In this document: piece after piece, positions 41,552 through 50,563 of the stretch | Position numbering within the stretch: position 1 is the first letter of the stretch | How the letters are laid out: the number at the start of each line of letters is the position of its first letter | NCBI GenBank assembly: GCA_964455375.1 | Contig: CAYVXE010000018.1 | Coordinates: 1 to 56,846, forward strand | Direction of reading: 5' to 3' | Origin: CAYVXE01 sp964455375 | GTDB lineage: Bacteria > Zhuqueibacterota > Zhuqueibacteria > Oceanimicrobiales > Oceanimicrobiaceae | Length of the DNA stretch: 56,846 nt | Notes under the pieces: generated by a model | Seen by the model: the letters and a program-made list of their open reading frames with translations, nothing else | The model's database searches: none | Told to the model about the DNA's origin: nothing | Translations under genes and position numbers: made by a program

Positions 41552-42849
41552 TCTTCATCTCGCTGATTTAATATTTTTCTCGATTTTCGGACAAAGTCGG
41601 CACCATTATGGAGGATCATCCCACCGATGACAATGATAATCAACCAGAAATAAAGATTCGATACCAGTTTAACAACTCTCCCGGGGGTCGTGCTTGTTGT
41701 TAAATGGACGGCTCCTTTTAAAACATTTGCAGACACATCAGAATGGCACTTCCCGCAGGTTTTTCGCAAATTTCCGGGGTAAATAGTGGACCGCGGGTCT
41801 GAGGAAGGTAAAATATTATGAATACCATGACAGCTCGCACAATTGGCTGCTGACGCCTGACCTTCTTTTACGGCAAGACCATGGTAACTTTTATTATAAG
41901 TGTCAGCGTTCAACGTCGAAAGCCCGTATCGCTGCGTAAGAACTTTCGATGCATGACATCTTTCGCAGGTTTCAGAGGAAACTTTAAGCTGATTGACAGG
42001 CGAGTCCGGATTCGTCACAGATTTCACTTCATGCTCGCCATGACAATCGGTACAAACAGGAGCATCTCTAACACCTTCTGCAACGGCCTTTCCGTGGATA
42101 CTTTCATTATATGCCTGATAAATATCACTATGGCATTCTCCGCATGTTTTAGGTACATTTTTCCAAAATATTAGGGAACCCGGATTATTTATCGATTTTA
42201 TGCCATGAGCCCCATGACAACTGATACATGTGGCTGCCTTAAAATTGTGTTCTGAGAGGACTGCAACGCCATGAATACTATTTTTATACGCCTTAAGCGG
42301 ATCTGAGGGAAGATTGTATTTCTTAACGATCTTAGGGTTTGCATGACAGGCGGCACATGTTGCCGCTACATTGAGAATATAAACTTTAGAATTTAGATTT
42401 GAGGAAGATAGAATATCGTGCGTTCCGTGGCAGTCCGAACAGGAAGGAGCATCGGTATTACCGGCTAATTTTGCTTTGCCATGAATACTGCCGCTAAATG
42501 TAGCCGATACATCTTCGTGACATTCACTGCAATCAACTTTTTTTAGAGGCTCATCGGGATGGGATACGTTCTCTGCATCTGTGTGACAATCCACACATTG
42601 AAAATCGCCATGCACGGATTGGGCAAACTTCGTCGAATCAACAAATAACGGAATTTCTTCGCCGGCATCATTTTCAATCGTAAATTCAGGATCACCATGA
42701 CATTCCAGACAATCATTCTGAGCCAGAACAGGGTTGACAAAAAGGGTGAAAAAACTAACTATAAAACTAAAAACAAAATCATAATACCAATTGTGAGCGC
42801 CCATACGTCTCAGGGTTCCAGCCTTTTTTGATAGCATTTCACGAACCAT
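41548..42849 (-). CDS. Membrane-anchored 11-heme cytochrome c
   Basis: The 433-residue protein has a signal region (about 22-43), eleven CXXCH sites (CLECH, CVDCH, CSECH, CSDCH, CAACH, CISCH, CGECH, CTDCH, CERCH, CASCH, CGKCH) and a C-terminal helix (about 397-415). Its N-terminal module (CLECHGDPEFT, then VDCSECH and DCHGTHD blocks) is the same as the repeated module in the 19-heme fusion, so the two are paralogs. The paired cytochrome b is encoded with a four-base overlap. Repeated S(I/V)HG blocks provide distal histidines. It is probably the periplasmic wire of a quinol-oxidising complex. Confidence 0.88.
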   Translation of the reverse strand: MVREMLSKKAGTLRRMGAHNWYYDFVFSFIVSFFTLFVNPVLAQNDCLECHGDPEFTIENDAGEEIPLFVDSTKFAQSVHGDFQCVDCHTDAENVSHPDEPLKKVDCSECHEDVSATFSGSIHGKAKLAGNTDAPSCSDCHGTHDILSSSNLNSKVYILNVAATCAACHANPKIVKKYNLPSDPLKAYKNSIHGVAVLSEHNFKAATCISCHGAHGIKSINNPGSLIFWKNVPKTCGECHSDIYQAYNESIHGKAVAEGVRDAPVCTDCHGEHEVKSVTNPDSPVNQLKVSSETCERCHASKVLTQRYGLSTLNADTYNKSYHGLAVKEGQASAANCASCHGIHNILPSSDPRSTIYPGNLRKTCGKCHSDVSANVLKGAVHLTTSTTPGRVVKLVSNLYFWLIIIVIGGMILHNGADFVRKSRKILNQRDEE

Positions 42850-42854
42850 TTCAG

Positions 42855-43424
42855 CTATTTTTTACTTTTAATTTTGGCTAATAAATTTTTACCGGCTTTA
42901 TCCTCCGAATTTTCTTCAAGGACCTTTTCACAAGAATTTTCTGCTTTGTCTAATTCACCCATTTCATAATAAATTTCCGCCAGATGAAAATGCGCCATGA
43001 CATATTCCGGCGTGACAATGGTGGATTCAATAAAATGGTGCGTCGCCTTTTCAATGCTACCCACATGCTGGTAACAGATACCAAGACGATAATGCGCCGC
43101 ATGGTATTCAGGATCTAATTGCAGCGCTCTTTCAAATTCAGTGATAGCGAATTTGATTTTCCCGCGATGGTAGTAGGACACACCTAAATCATAGTAAGCA
43201 TCGATATAGTTTTCACCGATTTTCACTGCTTTTTGATAGTAATCAATTGCCCAGTCCAGCAAGCCCATGTGAAAATAAATATTCCCCAAAAGTTTCTGAT
43301 AAAATGCATTTTGGGGATCTTTGACCGCAAGCTCTTTTAATTTTTTCATTGCCTCCCAGGATTCTCCTCTTGCCTGAGATTGCAATACTTCCTGAAATTG
43401 AAGCTTTTCTTTATCTTTATCCAT
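42855..43424 (-). CDS. TPR-repeat protein
   Basis: From the ATG at 43424 (MDKDKEK; GGTGAG upstream) the protein is 189 residues with about four tetratricopeptide repeats (for example LGNIYFHMGLLDWAIDYYQKA and LGVSYYHRGKIKFAITEFERA). There is no signal peptide. TPR proteins of this size often serve as assembly scaffolds. It ends five bases before the 11-heme gene, so a role in assembling or regulating those complexes is plausible. The upstream frame extends four codons further to 43436. Confidence 0.85.
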   Translation of the reverse strand: MDKDKEKLQFQEVLQSQARGESWEAMKKLKELAVKDPQNAFYQKLLGNIYFHMGLLDWAIDYYQKAVKIGENYIDAYYDLGVSYYHRGKIKFAITEFERALQLDPEYHAAHYRLGICYQHVGSIEKATHHFIESTIVTPEYVMAHFHLAEIYYEMGELDKAENSCEKVLEENSEDKAGKNLLAKIKSKK

Positions 43425-43571
43425 GATACTCACCATGTTTAATATTTTTCATAACAGTTACGAACCTAAACCATACATAAACGGCTACGCCGCACAAGGC
43501 ACAAAATGTTAAAATGTTAAAACTTACATCAATAAAAATGACTCTTGCGATAAAATTCCCTTCCAGTTTTA

Positions 43572-43967
43572 TCAATATTCCTTCATGACAGAAATGCCAA
43601 ATGCCATAGTATTTCGCCAGGCCTTTTCTGTCTCCTCCGAAAATAATGGATCAAAATTCTTGACCGAATCAACCAAACAATTTAACCATAGATCATAATA
43701 TTCAGCATGAATCGATAAATGTTTATGACTTTGAGCAATGCGCTCAAGATGCAATTTACCTTCCATTTTATTATTAGCAGCATACATGATCATAATCAAC
43801 GAATTATGCAACATTTTCTTTTGATTTTCAAAATCAGTCTTTCGGAACATTTCTTTGACAACCGGTGAAACATTGAAAAAACGGTCATAAAAATCATCCA
43901 GGAATCCTGTTTTTTTTAAACATCGGTCATAACTTTCCCTGAATAGCACAGTATCTTTTTTCTCCAT
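43572..43967 (-). CDS. Single-domain bacterial globin
   Basis: The 131 residues fit a globin: FYDRFFNVSPVVKEMF for the B-C region, KTDFENQKKMLHNSL with Gln at about 49 in the E7 position (as in Vitreoscilla-type globins), and the F-helix QSHKHLSIHAEYYDLW with His81 as the proximal ligand. No reductase domain is attached. It could bind O2 or NO. It lies 11 bases after a receiver gene and upstream of the TPR and cytochrome genes, so detoxification of NO or O2 sensing for the respiratory operon is likely. Confidence 0.78.
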   Translation of the reverse strand: MEKKDTVLFRESYDRCLKKTGFLDDFYDRFFNVSPVVKEMFRKTDFENQKKMLHNSLIMIMYAANNKMEGKLHLERIAQSHKHLSIHAEYYDLWLNCLVDSVKNFDPLFSEETEKAWRNTMAFGISVMKEY

Positions 43968-43978
43968 ATTTCCTTCGA

Positions 43979-44374
43979 TTAGTGAATAAATTGCGTCCTG
44001 AATTGTGACAATGCTCTGTTGGTGTATGTCAATATTTTATTCCGTTTCACAGGCTTGTTTAAATAGGCAAAAGCACCTTCGCGCATGGCCTTATCATAAT
44101 TGTAGATATCGCCATTCACCGTAATCATAATAACCGTCGTCGCCGGGGATTTCGTCTTGATGTCTTTTAGAAAATCCAAACCGGATTTGTCGGGCAAGTA
44201 CAGATCGAGAAAAACAAGAAAATAATTTTCCTTATTTAAATATTTATTGGCTTCTGAACAACTGCCGGCCCGATTAACAATATAACCGGATTTTACCAGA
44301 ATCTTTTGCAGAGACGTCACAAACGCAAAGTCATCGTCGACAATAAGTATTTTTTTTGTGCTTTCCGGTTCCAA
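43979..44374 (-). CDS. Stand-alone response-regulator receiver protein
   Basis: The 131 residues form one receiver: acidic IVDDDFAF, phospho-Asp in VFLDLYLPD, Thr in MITVNG and lysine in NKPVK. It has a short C-terminal tail without an output domain. It is followed at 11 bases by the globin gene. It lies downstream of an NtrC-type regulator and a PAS kinase and may be part of that phosphorelay. Confidence 0.85.
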   Translation of the reverse strand: MEPESTKKILIVDDDFAFVTSLQKILVKSGYIVNRAGSCSEANKYLNKENYFLVFLDLYLPDKSGLDFLKDIKTKSPATTVIMITVNGDIYNYDKAMREGAFAYLNKPVKRNKILTYTNRALSQFRTQFIH

Positions 44375-44596
44375 GATAGTTCTGTTTAAACCAATTCAGT
44401 ACAATGTTTTGAATTACTTATGAAAAAATTATGCCAGACTCATTCAACGATAAAACGGAGACACCATTATCAGTTCATCCAATTATTTTTATGCAACTTA
44501 ACCGATTTTTATCTTTCGTTTCTTTTTTGATGTTAGAGTCAATTATTCTCATAAATAATAATTTTTACGGCTTTTCTTCCCAATTTAGGGAAACGA

Positions 44597-45955
44597 TTAT
44601 TCCTTAAGTTCAATCCCCAACTCAGTCATTTTCCGGTAAAGTGAAGACAAACTTAAACCCAGTAAGTCGGCGGTTTCAGCTTTATCATAATCTGTCATTT
44701 GCAGGGTTTTTAAAATTGTGTCCTGCTCAAAAGCTTTTACTGAAGCTTTCAGGTCCTTCTTTTTACCTGAAGAAATTTTTCGGTTTGAAAAAATATGTGG
44801 AAAATGCTTATAGCTCAGTTTCTCGCCATCACACAAAATCATTGCCCGTTCGATGGCATTTTCCAATTCGCGCACATTGCCTTTCCACTCATAATTCAGG
44901 AATCCGTTTAACACATTTTGCTCAATCATTTTGATGTGCTTATTCAATTGTGCATTGTAGATATTCATATAATAATCCACTAATTCGGGAATATCTTCCA
45001 GACGTTCTTTTAAAGGTGGAATATTAATACCGACGACGTTTAGCCGGTAATATAAATCTTCCCTGAAGTTGCCTTTTTCCACTTCTGTCGCCAAATTTTT
45101 ATTGGTTGCGGCAATAATCCGCACATCAACCAGTTCAGGCGTTGTAGATCCCACCGGAAGAATTTCTTTTTGTTCGATGGCCCGGAGAAGTTTCACCTGT
45201 AAATTAAGCGGGACACTTACAATTTCATCTAAAAAAATGCTGCCGCCATCTGCCACTTTGAACAAACCGCTTTTATCGCGCATGGCGCCGGTAAAAGACC
45301 CCCTCATGTGACCGAACAATTCGCTTTCAACTAATGTTTCCGGAATAGCCGCACAGTTGATAGGCACAAACCGCTTATTCTCCCGCAGGCTCTTTTCGTG
45401 AATGGCTCGGGCGATGAGCTCTTTTCCGGTACCGCTCGCGCCGGTTATCAAAACGGTGGAAACCAGTGGGGCGACGCGATCGACCATAGACAAGACATCC
45501 TGCAAAGCCTGGCTTTTTCCGATTATGTCTTTCTTTACAAAAGGCCTTCCCAGTTGCGCTTTGAGATAAATATTTTCCTGAGTTAAATTTTGTTTCTCAA
45601 CCGCCCGCTCCACAGCACTCAAAATAATCGCTTTTTTAAACGGCTTTGTAATGAAATCATACGCACCCACTTTCATGGCCTCAACGGCCTTTTCAACCGT
45701 CCCATATCCGGTCAACAGAATCACTTCAATTTCGGGATGCTTACCTTTGATGAACCTCAATAATTCAAATCCATCACCATCCGGCATTTTCAAATCGGAC
45801 AGCACGATATCAAATTTCCGCTTTCCCAGGAGTGTTACGGCTTCATTACCTGAACTTGCGGTTTTCGTTGCGTATCCAGCTTTGCTCAACACTTTTTCCA
45901 GAGATTCCCTTACGCTGATTTCATCGTCTACGATTAATATTGATCTTGTAAACAT
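44597..45955 (-). CDS. NtrC-family sigma-54 response regulator
   Basis: The protein has a receiver (IVDDEISVRES; Asp in VLSDLKMPD; lysine in TKPF), an AAA+ domain (Walker A GASGTGKE, loop GSFTGA, Walker B GGSIFLDEI, PPLKERLED) and a Fis-type DNA-binding end (DKAETADLLGLSLSSLYRKM). The ATG at 45955 is preferred over the TTG one codon earlier, with AAGGGA about eight bases upstream. The GSFTGA loop has Ser for Ala. It starts 11 bases after the PAS kinase gene ends, so the two make a two-component pair. Confidence 0.9.
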   Translation of the reverse strand: MFTRSILIVDDEISVRESLEKVLSKAGYATKTASSGNEAVTLLGKRKFDIVLSDLKMPDGDGFELLRFIKGKHPEIEVILLTGYGTVEKAVEAMKVGAYDFITKPFKKAIILSAVERAVEKQNLTQENIYLKAQLGRPFVKKDIIGKSQALQDVLSMVDRVAPLVSTVLITGASGTGKELIARAIHEKSLRENKRFVPINCAAIPETLVESELFGHMRGSFTGAMRDKSGLFKVADGGSIFLDEIVSVPLNLQVKLLRAIEQKEILPVGSTTPELVDVRIIAATNKNLATEVEKGNFREDLYYRLNVVGINIPPLKERLEDIPELVDYYMNIYNAQLNKHIKMIEQNVLNGFLNYEWKGNVRELENAIERAMILCDGEKLSYKHFPHIFSNRKISSGKKKDLKASVKAFEQDTILKTLQMTDYDKAETADLLGLSLSSLYRKMTELGIELKE

Positions 45956-45966
45956 CAATGATTCCC

Positions 45967-47862
45967 TTATTTTATGACAGTTAGCCCGGGTAATTCGATT
46001 CGAAATACCGTTCCTGTGCCATGGTCACTTTTGCACGTTATTTTCCCATTATGTTCCAGAATAATCTGTTGGGAAATAGCGAGTCCCAACCCGGTTCCAA
46101 AATCTTTCGTTGTAAAAAACGGATTAAAAATGTTGCCGACCATATCTTCAGGTATGCCAATCCCATTATCCTGAACCGTAATGACAAGATTATCCTGATT
46201 TCGCTCGGTAGAAATGTTTAATACGCCGCCTTTGGGCATTGCTTCAAAAGCATTCCGAAATAGATTCAGCAGAACTCTGCGGATTTGAGCTTTATCAAAT
46301 CTTATGGTACAGTCGAGTTTAAGCCGATTATAATTCAGTTTTATTTTACGCTGTACAGCTTCAATCTCCACAGATTCCAACAATTCCTGAATTAAGTCAC
46401 AGACACTTCCCGGTTCCGGTTGTGCCTCCGGTAGTCGTGAAAATTGTAAATATTCATCCGTCAGCGACGTCACACGGTCGATCTCCCGAATCATCGACGT
46501 CAGCAGAGCGTTCGCTTCTACCCGGTTAATACTGCCCTGACCGTTAATTTCATCTCCCAAAAGCTCAGCATTCAAACTAATGGAAGAAAGCGGGTTCCTC
46601 ACTTCGTGGGCGACTTTGGCCGCCATCTTTCCGATAATCGCCAACCGCTCAGATTGTAGTATCTTTTGCTGCAGCGACTTCTGTTCAGAAATATCATGAA
46701 TAATCCCCGTAAACATCCGCTTCTCACCAAGGAAAAATTCGCTCACAGACAAACTGATTGGAAATGATGTCCCGTCTTTCCGCTGTGCCAACACCTCCCT
46801 GCCGATGCCAATGATTTTCTTATTGCCACTTTTCAAATACTGGTTAATAAAATTGTCATGTTCATCAGAATATGGCAACGGCATTAAAAGATTAATGCTT
46901 TTACCATGAAGTTCCCGACTGCTGAATCCAAACATTTTCTCCACTGCCGAATTGGTAGATTCAATGATTCCCAACTCATTTATAGTTACAATCGCATCCA
47001 CGGCGGTTTCTACAATAGAACGTAATTGCGTTTCACTTTCCTGAAGTGCCTTTTCTGCAGTTTTACTCTCGGTAATATCCCTGCGGATACCCACGACGCC
47101 AACGATATTATCATCATAATCTTTCAATGGCGACAACACAGTGTTAAAATAAAATTTACGTTTTGACTCAGTACAAAACATCCATTCAAATTGAACTGTT
47201 TCTCCCTTTAATGCCTTTTGGGTAGCATCAAGATGAATTTTTCCGGCCTTTTTGCCAAAAATTTCATCCGGCGTTTTTCCTATGTATCTGTCGAAGTTAA
47301 ATTTCCTATCTTTATGTAAACCACCATAAATGCCGGTGTACTGCAAATCACGATTCATGGTAAATACAAAATCGTTCACCGAACTTATTAACAGGCGAAA
47401 TCTCTCCTCGCTGTGTCGTAACTCTTCCTCGGCATTTTTTCTTTCGGTGATATCCTGACCGATGACAATAGTCCCCTTCGGTTGGCCATTTTTGTCGTAA
47501 AAACGATTTGCGTTCCATAGCATACTGTGGCGAATACCTCTACTGGAAATGACCGCGCTCTCGAAATTGATGGAAGAATTACCGGCCATAACGCTCTTCA
47601 TTTCAGCGACGAATCGCTCTCTCTGATCTTCAGGAACAAACCACTCCACAAAATTTTGACCCGTCACATCCAAACGGCGGCAATCACAAAGACTCTCACC
47701 GGCACGATTGAACTCCAAAATGGTATTGTCTGGAGCAAGAAATAAAATAACATTTCCCGTAGTTTCCAAAATGGAGCGAATGATTGCTTCACTCTCTCGA
47801 AAATCAGTTTCAATTTTTCTTATTTCAGTCAAATCGCGCATAATGGCTACCGTTCCAGTCAT
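45967..47862 (-). CDS. Multi-PAS histidine kinase with a FixL-type heme PAS domain
   Basis: The 631-residue soluble kinase has three PAS domains (about 25-140, 150-265, 275-395), then HisKA (VAHEVRNPLSS, His419) and HATPase_c (NLFRNAFEA, DNGIGIP, GTGLGLAI). The third PAS is FixL-like: MPLPYSDEHD places the heme-ligand histidine at about 335, and IIGIGREVLAQRKDG contains the distal-side arginine (about 355). It may sense O2, NO or CO. The first 17 residues (MTGTVAIMRDLTEIRKI) look like the end of another PAS domain, so the N-terminus may be truncated. Its ATG overlaps the TGA of the tryptophanase gene by four bases. Confidence 0.85.
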   Translation of the reverse strand: MTGTVAIMRDLTEIRKIETDFRESEAIIRSILETTGNVILFLAPDNTILEFNRAGESLCDCRRLDVTGQNFVEWFVPEDQRERFVAEMKSVMAGNSSINFESAVISSRGIRHSMLWNANRFYDKNGQPKGTIVIGQDITERKNAEEELRHSEERFRLLISSVNDFVFTMNRDLQYTGIYGGLHKDRKFNFDRYIGKTPDEIFGKKAGKIHLDATQKALKGETVQFEWMFCTESKRKFYFNTVLSPLKDYDDNIVGVVGIRRDITESKTAEKALQESETQLRSIVETAVDAIVTINELGIIESTNSAVEKMFGFSSRELHGKSINLLMPLPYSDEHDNFINQYLKSGNKKIIGIGREVLAQRKDGTSFPISLSVSEFFLGEKRMFTGIIHDISEQKSLQQKILQSERLAIIGKMAAKVAHEVRNPLSSISLNAELLGDEINGQGSINRVEANALLTSMIREIDRVTSLTDEYLQFSRLPEAQPEPGSVCDLIQELLESVEIEAVQRKIKLNYNRLKLDCTIRFDKAQIRRVLLNLFRNAFEAMPKGGVLNISTERNQDNLVITVQDNGIGIPEDMVGNIFNPFFTTKDFGTGLGLAISQQIILEHNGKITCKSDHGTGTVFRIELPGLTVIK

Positions 47863-49232
47863 ACAAGCGGTTCAAAATGACAGGTAAAATGCCGCAAATA
47901 TTTCGGTTGATAGGTAATTTTGTAACCAGGAATCTTCTGCCGGTTTTTCCAGACCTCTTCGATTACTTCGATCATATAATCAAAATGACTTTGTGTGTAT
48001 ACCCGTCTTGGAAATGCCAATCGTACCAGTTCCAGCGGCGCCGGAAGTTCTGTGCCATCCTCCTGCACCCGCCCGAACATCACACTGCCTAATTCCACCC
48101 CACGAATTCCTCCTTCAATGTACAACGAATTCACCAGACCGATACCGGGATATTGCAGTGGATTTATGTCCGGTAAAATTCGTTTTGCATCCAGGAACAC
48201 TGCGTGCCCTCCCACAGGTTTCACAAAGGGAATGCCCATCTTTTCCAGCCGGTCACCCAGGTACGTAACGGTGGCATGACGGTAAACCTGATAATCATAT
48301 TCCAGTGCCTCCATCAATCCGACGGCGATGATCTCCAGGTCGCGTCCGGCTAATCCGCCGTAGGTGGGAAAGCCTTCCCGCATAATTAAAACATTCTTAA
48401 ATCCCTCCGCCCAATCATCATCGTTACAGATCAGAAAACCGCCGATATTTGCCAGTCCGTCTTTTTTAGCGCTCATCGTTGCAGCATCGGCATAGGAAAA
48501 CATTTCCTGTGCAATTTCCAGTAACGATTTCTCCTTATAACCGACCTCATTTTCGTGAATGAAGTAAGCATTTTCGGCAAACCTACAGCAATCGATGACA
48601 AGAGGGATTCCATATTTTTTTAATATGGATTTGACAGAACGAATATTTTCCATGGAAACAGGCTGTCCCCCACCGGTATTATTGGTCACGGTTATCATGC
48701 AAAACGGAATTTTTTCTGCACCATTTTTATCGATGCACTGTTGCAGTTTTTCCAAATCCATGTTGCCTTTAAATGGCGTTTCGAGAGCCGTATCCAGACC
48801 TTCATTACAAAGTAAATCGAGCGCTGTAGCGCCGACAAATTCAATGTTTGCCCGTGTGGTGTCAAAGTGACTGTTGTTTGGAACGATATCCCCCTCTTTT
48901 AACCGCGTCTGCGCCAAAATGCTTTCCGCGGCGCGTCCCTGATGTGTGGGAAAAACGTGTTTAATATTGGTGATGGTTTTAATGGCACGTTCAAATTTTT
49001 TCCACGATTTACTGCCGGCATAACTTTCATCACCAAGCATTAAAGCCGCCCATTGCTGTGTGGACATGGCGCCGGTACCACTGTCCGTCAACAAATCTAT
49101 GCAGCAATGTTCCGCATCCAGTGCAAACACATTAAAATGCGCTTCTTTTAGCAAATCAACTCGTTTATCCCGCGTAATCATGTGAATCGGTTCCGTCATC
49201 TTAATACGGAATGGTTCGATAATCGTTCTCAT
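47859..49232 (-). CDS. tnaA: Tryptophanase (beta-eliminating lyase)
   Basis: The PLP enzyme splits L-tryptophan into indole, pyruvate and ammonia. The start chosen is the ATG at 49232 (MRTIIEPFRIK), six bases from AAGGAG; the frame opens two codons earlier. Family marks are FPTHQGRAAESIL, TNNTGGGQPVS, DCCRFAENAYFI, the SAKKDGLANIGG block with the PLP lysine (about 258-259) and the C-terminal YQPKYLRHFT. Tyrosine phenol-lyase has LRFFT at this last place and tryptophanase LRHFT, which favours tryptophanase. The C-terminal residues differ from E. coli. Placement inside a signalling/respiration operon is unusual. Confidence 0.82.
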   Translation of the reverse strand: MRTIIEPFRIKMTEPIHMITRDKRVDLLKEAHFNVFALDAEHCCIDLLTDSGTGAMSTQQWAALMLGDESYAGSKSWKKFERAIKTITNIKHVFPTHQGRAAESILAQTRLKEGDIVPNNSHFDTTRANIEFVGATALDLLCNEGLDTALETPFKGNMDLEKLQQCIDKNGAEKIPFCMITVTNNTGGGQPVSMENIRSVKSILKKYGIPLVIDCCRFAENAYFIHENEVGYKEKSLLEIAQEMFSYADAATMSAKKDGLANIGGFLICNDDDWAEGFKNVLIMREGFPTYGGLAGRDLEIIAVGLMEALEYDYQVYRHATVTYLGDRLEKMGIPFVKPVGGHAVFLDAKRILPDINPLQYPGIGLVNSLYIEGGIRGVELGSVMFGRVQEDGTELPAPLELVRLAFPRRVYTQSHFDYMIEVIEEVWKNRQKIPGYKITYQPKYLRHFTCHFEPLV

Positions 49233-49316
49233 TAACATCTCCTTAACAGACTTTTAAAAAAAATTACTCCCTCAATAGAGGCAGAGCATTCCTAAAAACT
49301 CAAAGAATGCAAACCG

Positions 49317-50054
49317 TTATTCTTTCTGCAAAAATTCCAATTCCCGCTTCACACGCTGATTTTCCGGTTCGAGCTCCAATGCCCGTTTAAAAGAGGTCAT
49401 AGCTTTTCCGGGATTCCCCATCTCCTTGTAGGTCATGCCAAGCTGAAAATGGGAAGCGGAATTGTTGGGTGTACTCATGGTGATGATCTTAAACTCTTTA
49501 CTCGCTGCTTCCCAGTCACATTTTGCAACATAAGCTACCGCCAGATGGTAGCGCGCCATAATATTCCCGGGTGTCAGGTCGACACATTGCTTAAGATTGA
49601 CCACACTTTCATCTAAAAGCCCGAGATGAAAACAGGCCAAACCCAAACGGTACAAAGCAGCTTTGTATTTCGAATCGGTACGTAAGAGGATTCTGAAAAT
49701 CTGCGCCGCATCGCTTAGGTTACCGCTGTAATAATAAACAACCCCCAAATCATAAAGGACGTCTTTGTAGTCAGGGTCTGCTTCTAAAACCGTTTTATAG
49801 GTTTCAACAGCCTTCTCTAATTTTCCCTGGTGAAAAAAAATATTTCCCAGAGTCTTATGCGCGATTAGATTTCCAGGTTCCTTCATTACGATTTTCTCGA
49901 ATTGTGTTTGTGCTTTATCCAGATCACCTTTTGCAAGACTTCTAAACGCCACAACCAGGAGTTCATCCGTTGGGCGTTTTTTTAACGGCTCACTGCAGGT
50001 TGGACAAAAATTAAAATCAGCATCTACTTTACAACCACAGAATTGACAATTCAT
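49317..50054 (-). CDS. Zinc-ribbon plus TPR-repeat protein
   Basis: The 245-residue protein opens with a zinc ribbon (MNCQFCGCKVDADFNFCPTC, two CXXC pairs) and continues with about six tetratricopeptide repeats (for example LGNIFFHQGKLEKAVETYKTV). It is cytoplasmic. It resembles the TPR protein at 42.9 kb but is longer. It follows the CBS gene by 14 bases. It is likely a scaffold for protein assembly; a specific partner cannot be named. Confidence 0.85.
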   Translation of the reverse strand: MNCQFCGCKVDADFNFCPTCSEPLKKRPTDELLVVAFRSLAKGDLDKAQTQFEKIVMKEPGNLIAHKTLGNIFFHQGKLEKAVETYKTVLEADPDYKDVLYDLGVVYYYSGNLSDAAQIFRILLRTDSKYKAALYRLGLACFHLGLLDESVVNLKQCVDLTPGNIMARYHLAVAYVAKCDWEAASKEFKIITMSTPNNSASHFQLGMTYKEMGNPGKAMTSFKRALELEPENQRVKRELEFLQKE

Positions 50055-50068
50055 TTAATTCCTCATCT

Positions 50069-50563
50069 TTAACCAAGGTCTTCCCGGGTATACGTGCGAA
50101 TCGCTTTTAGCAAATCCAATGTAGTAATAATGCCCGCTACTTTGCTATTCCTGGTAACGATAAGCCGGTGTATCCTGCCATTGATCATCGTATCTGCCAT
50201 TTCGTTCATTGTGGTTGTTTCATCTACCTTGAAAATTAACGGCGTCATGATATCGCGAACCAGCAACGTGTCGTTTTCTTCCACATGTAACTCTTTTAAC
50301 TCGTCATCATTCAAAGTGTCTTCCCATCCCTGTAAATAGTAATCCGCCAGATGCCGCTCTTCCATAATTGCCGCGCGTACCGAATCATTTCTAACGATAT
50401 CCGATACGGATACGACGCCGATTAATTTACCCTCTTTATCCACAACCGGCGCCCCTGAAATCATTTTTGTGGTAAAAAAATTAGCCAGCTCATGCACCGG
50501 CATATCATCTGGGACGGTGAAAACATTTTTATGCATAATATCTTTAGCTGTGACCGTCTTCAT
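50069..50563 (-). CDS. CBS-domain pair protein
   Basis: The 164-residue protein consists of two CBS domains (TAKDIMHKNVFTVPDDMPVHE and VRDIMTPLIFKVDETTTMNE openings, with VVDKEGKLIGVVSVSDIV and VTRNSKVAGIITTLDLL). Such Bateman modules bind adenine nucleotides or similar ligands and sense energy state. There is no fused effector domain. It is the first gene of the run that goes through TPR, tryptophanase, kinase and regulator genes, with GGAG before the ATG. Confidence 0.9.
   Translation of the reverse strand: MKTVTAKDIMHKNVFTVPDDMPVHELANFFTTKMISGAPVVDKEGKLIGVVSVSDIVRNDSVRAAIMEERHLADYYLQGWEDTLNDDELKELHVEENDTLLVRDIMTPLIFKVDETTTMNEMADTMINGRIHRLIVTRNSKVAGIITTLDLLKAIRTYTREDLG

Noticed and set aside
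47859..49232. Tyrosine phenol-lyase instead of tryptophanase
   Set aside because: The C-terminal LRHFT matches tryptophanase, whereas tyrosine phenol-lyase has LRFFT; not fully excluded without alignment.
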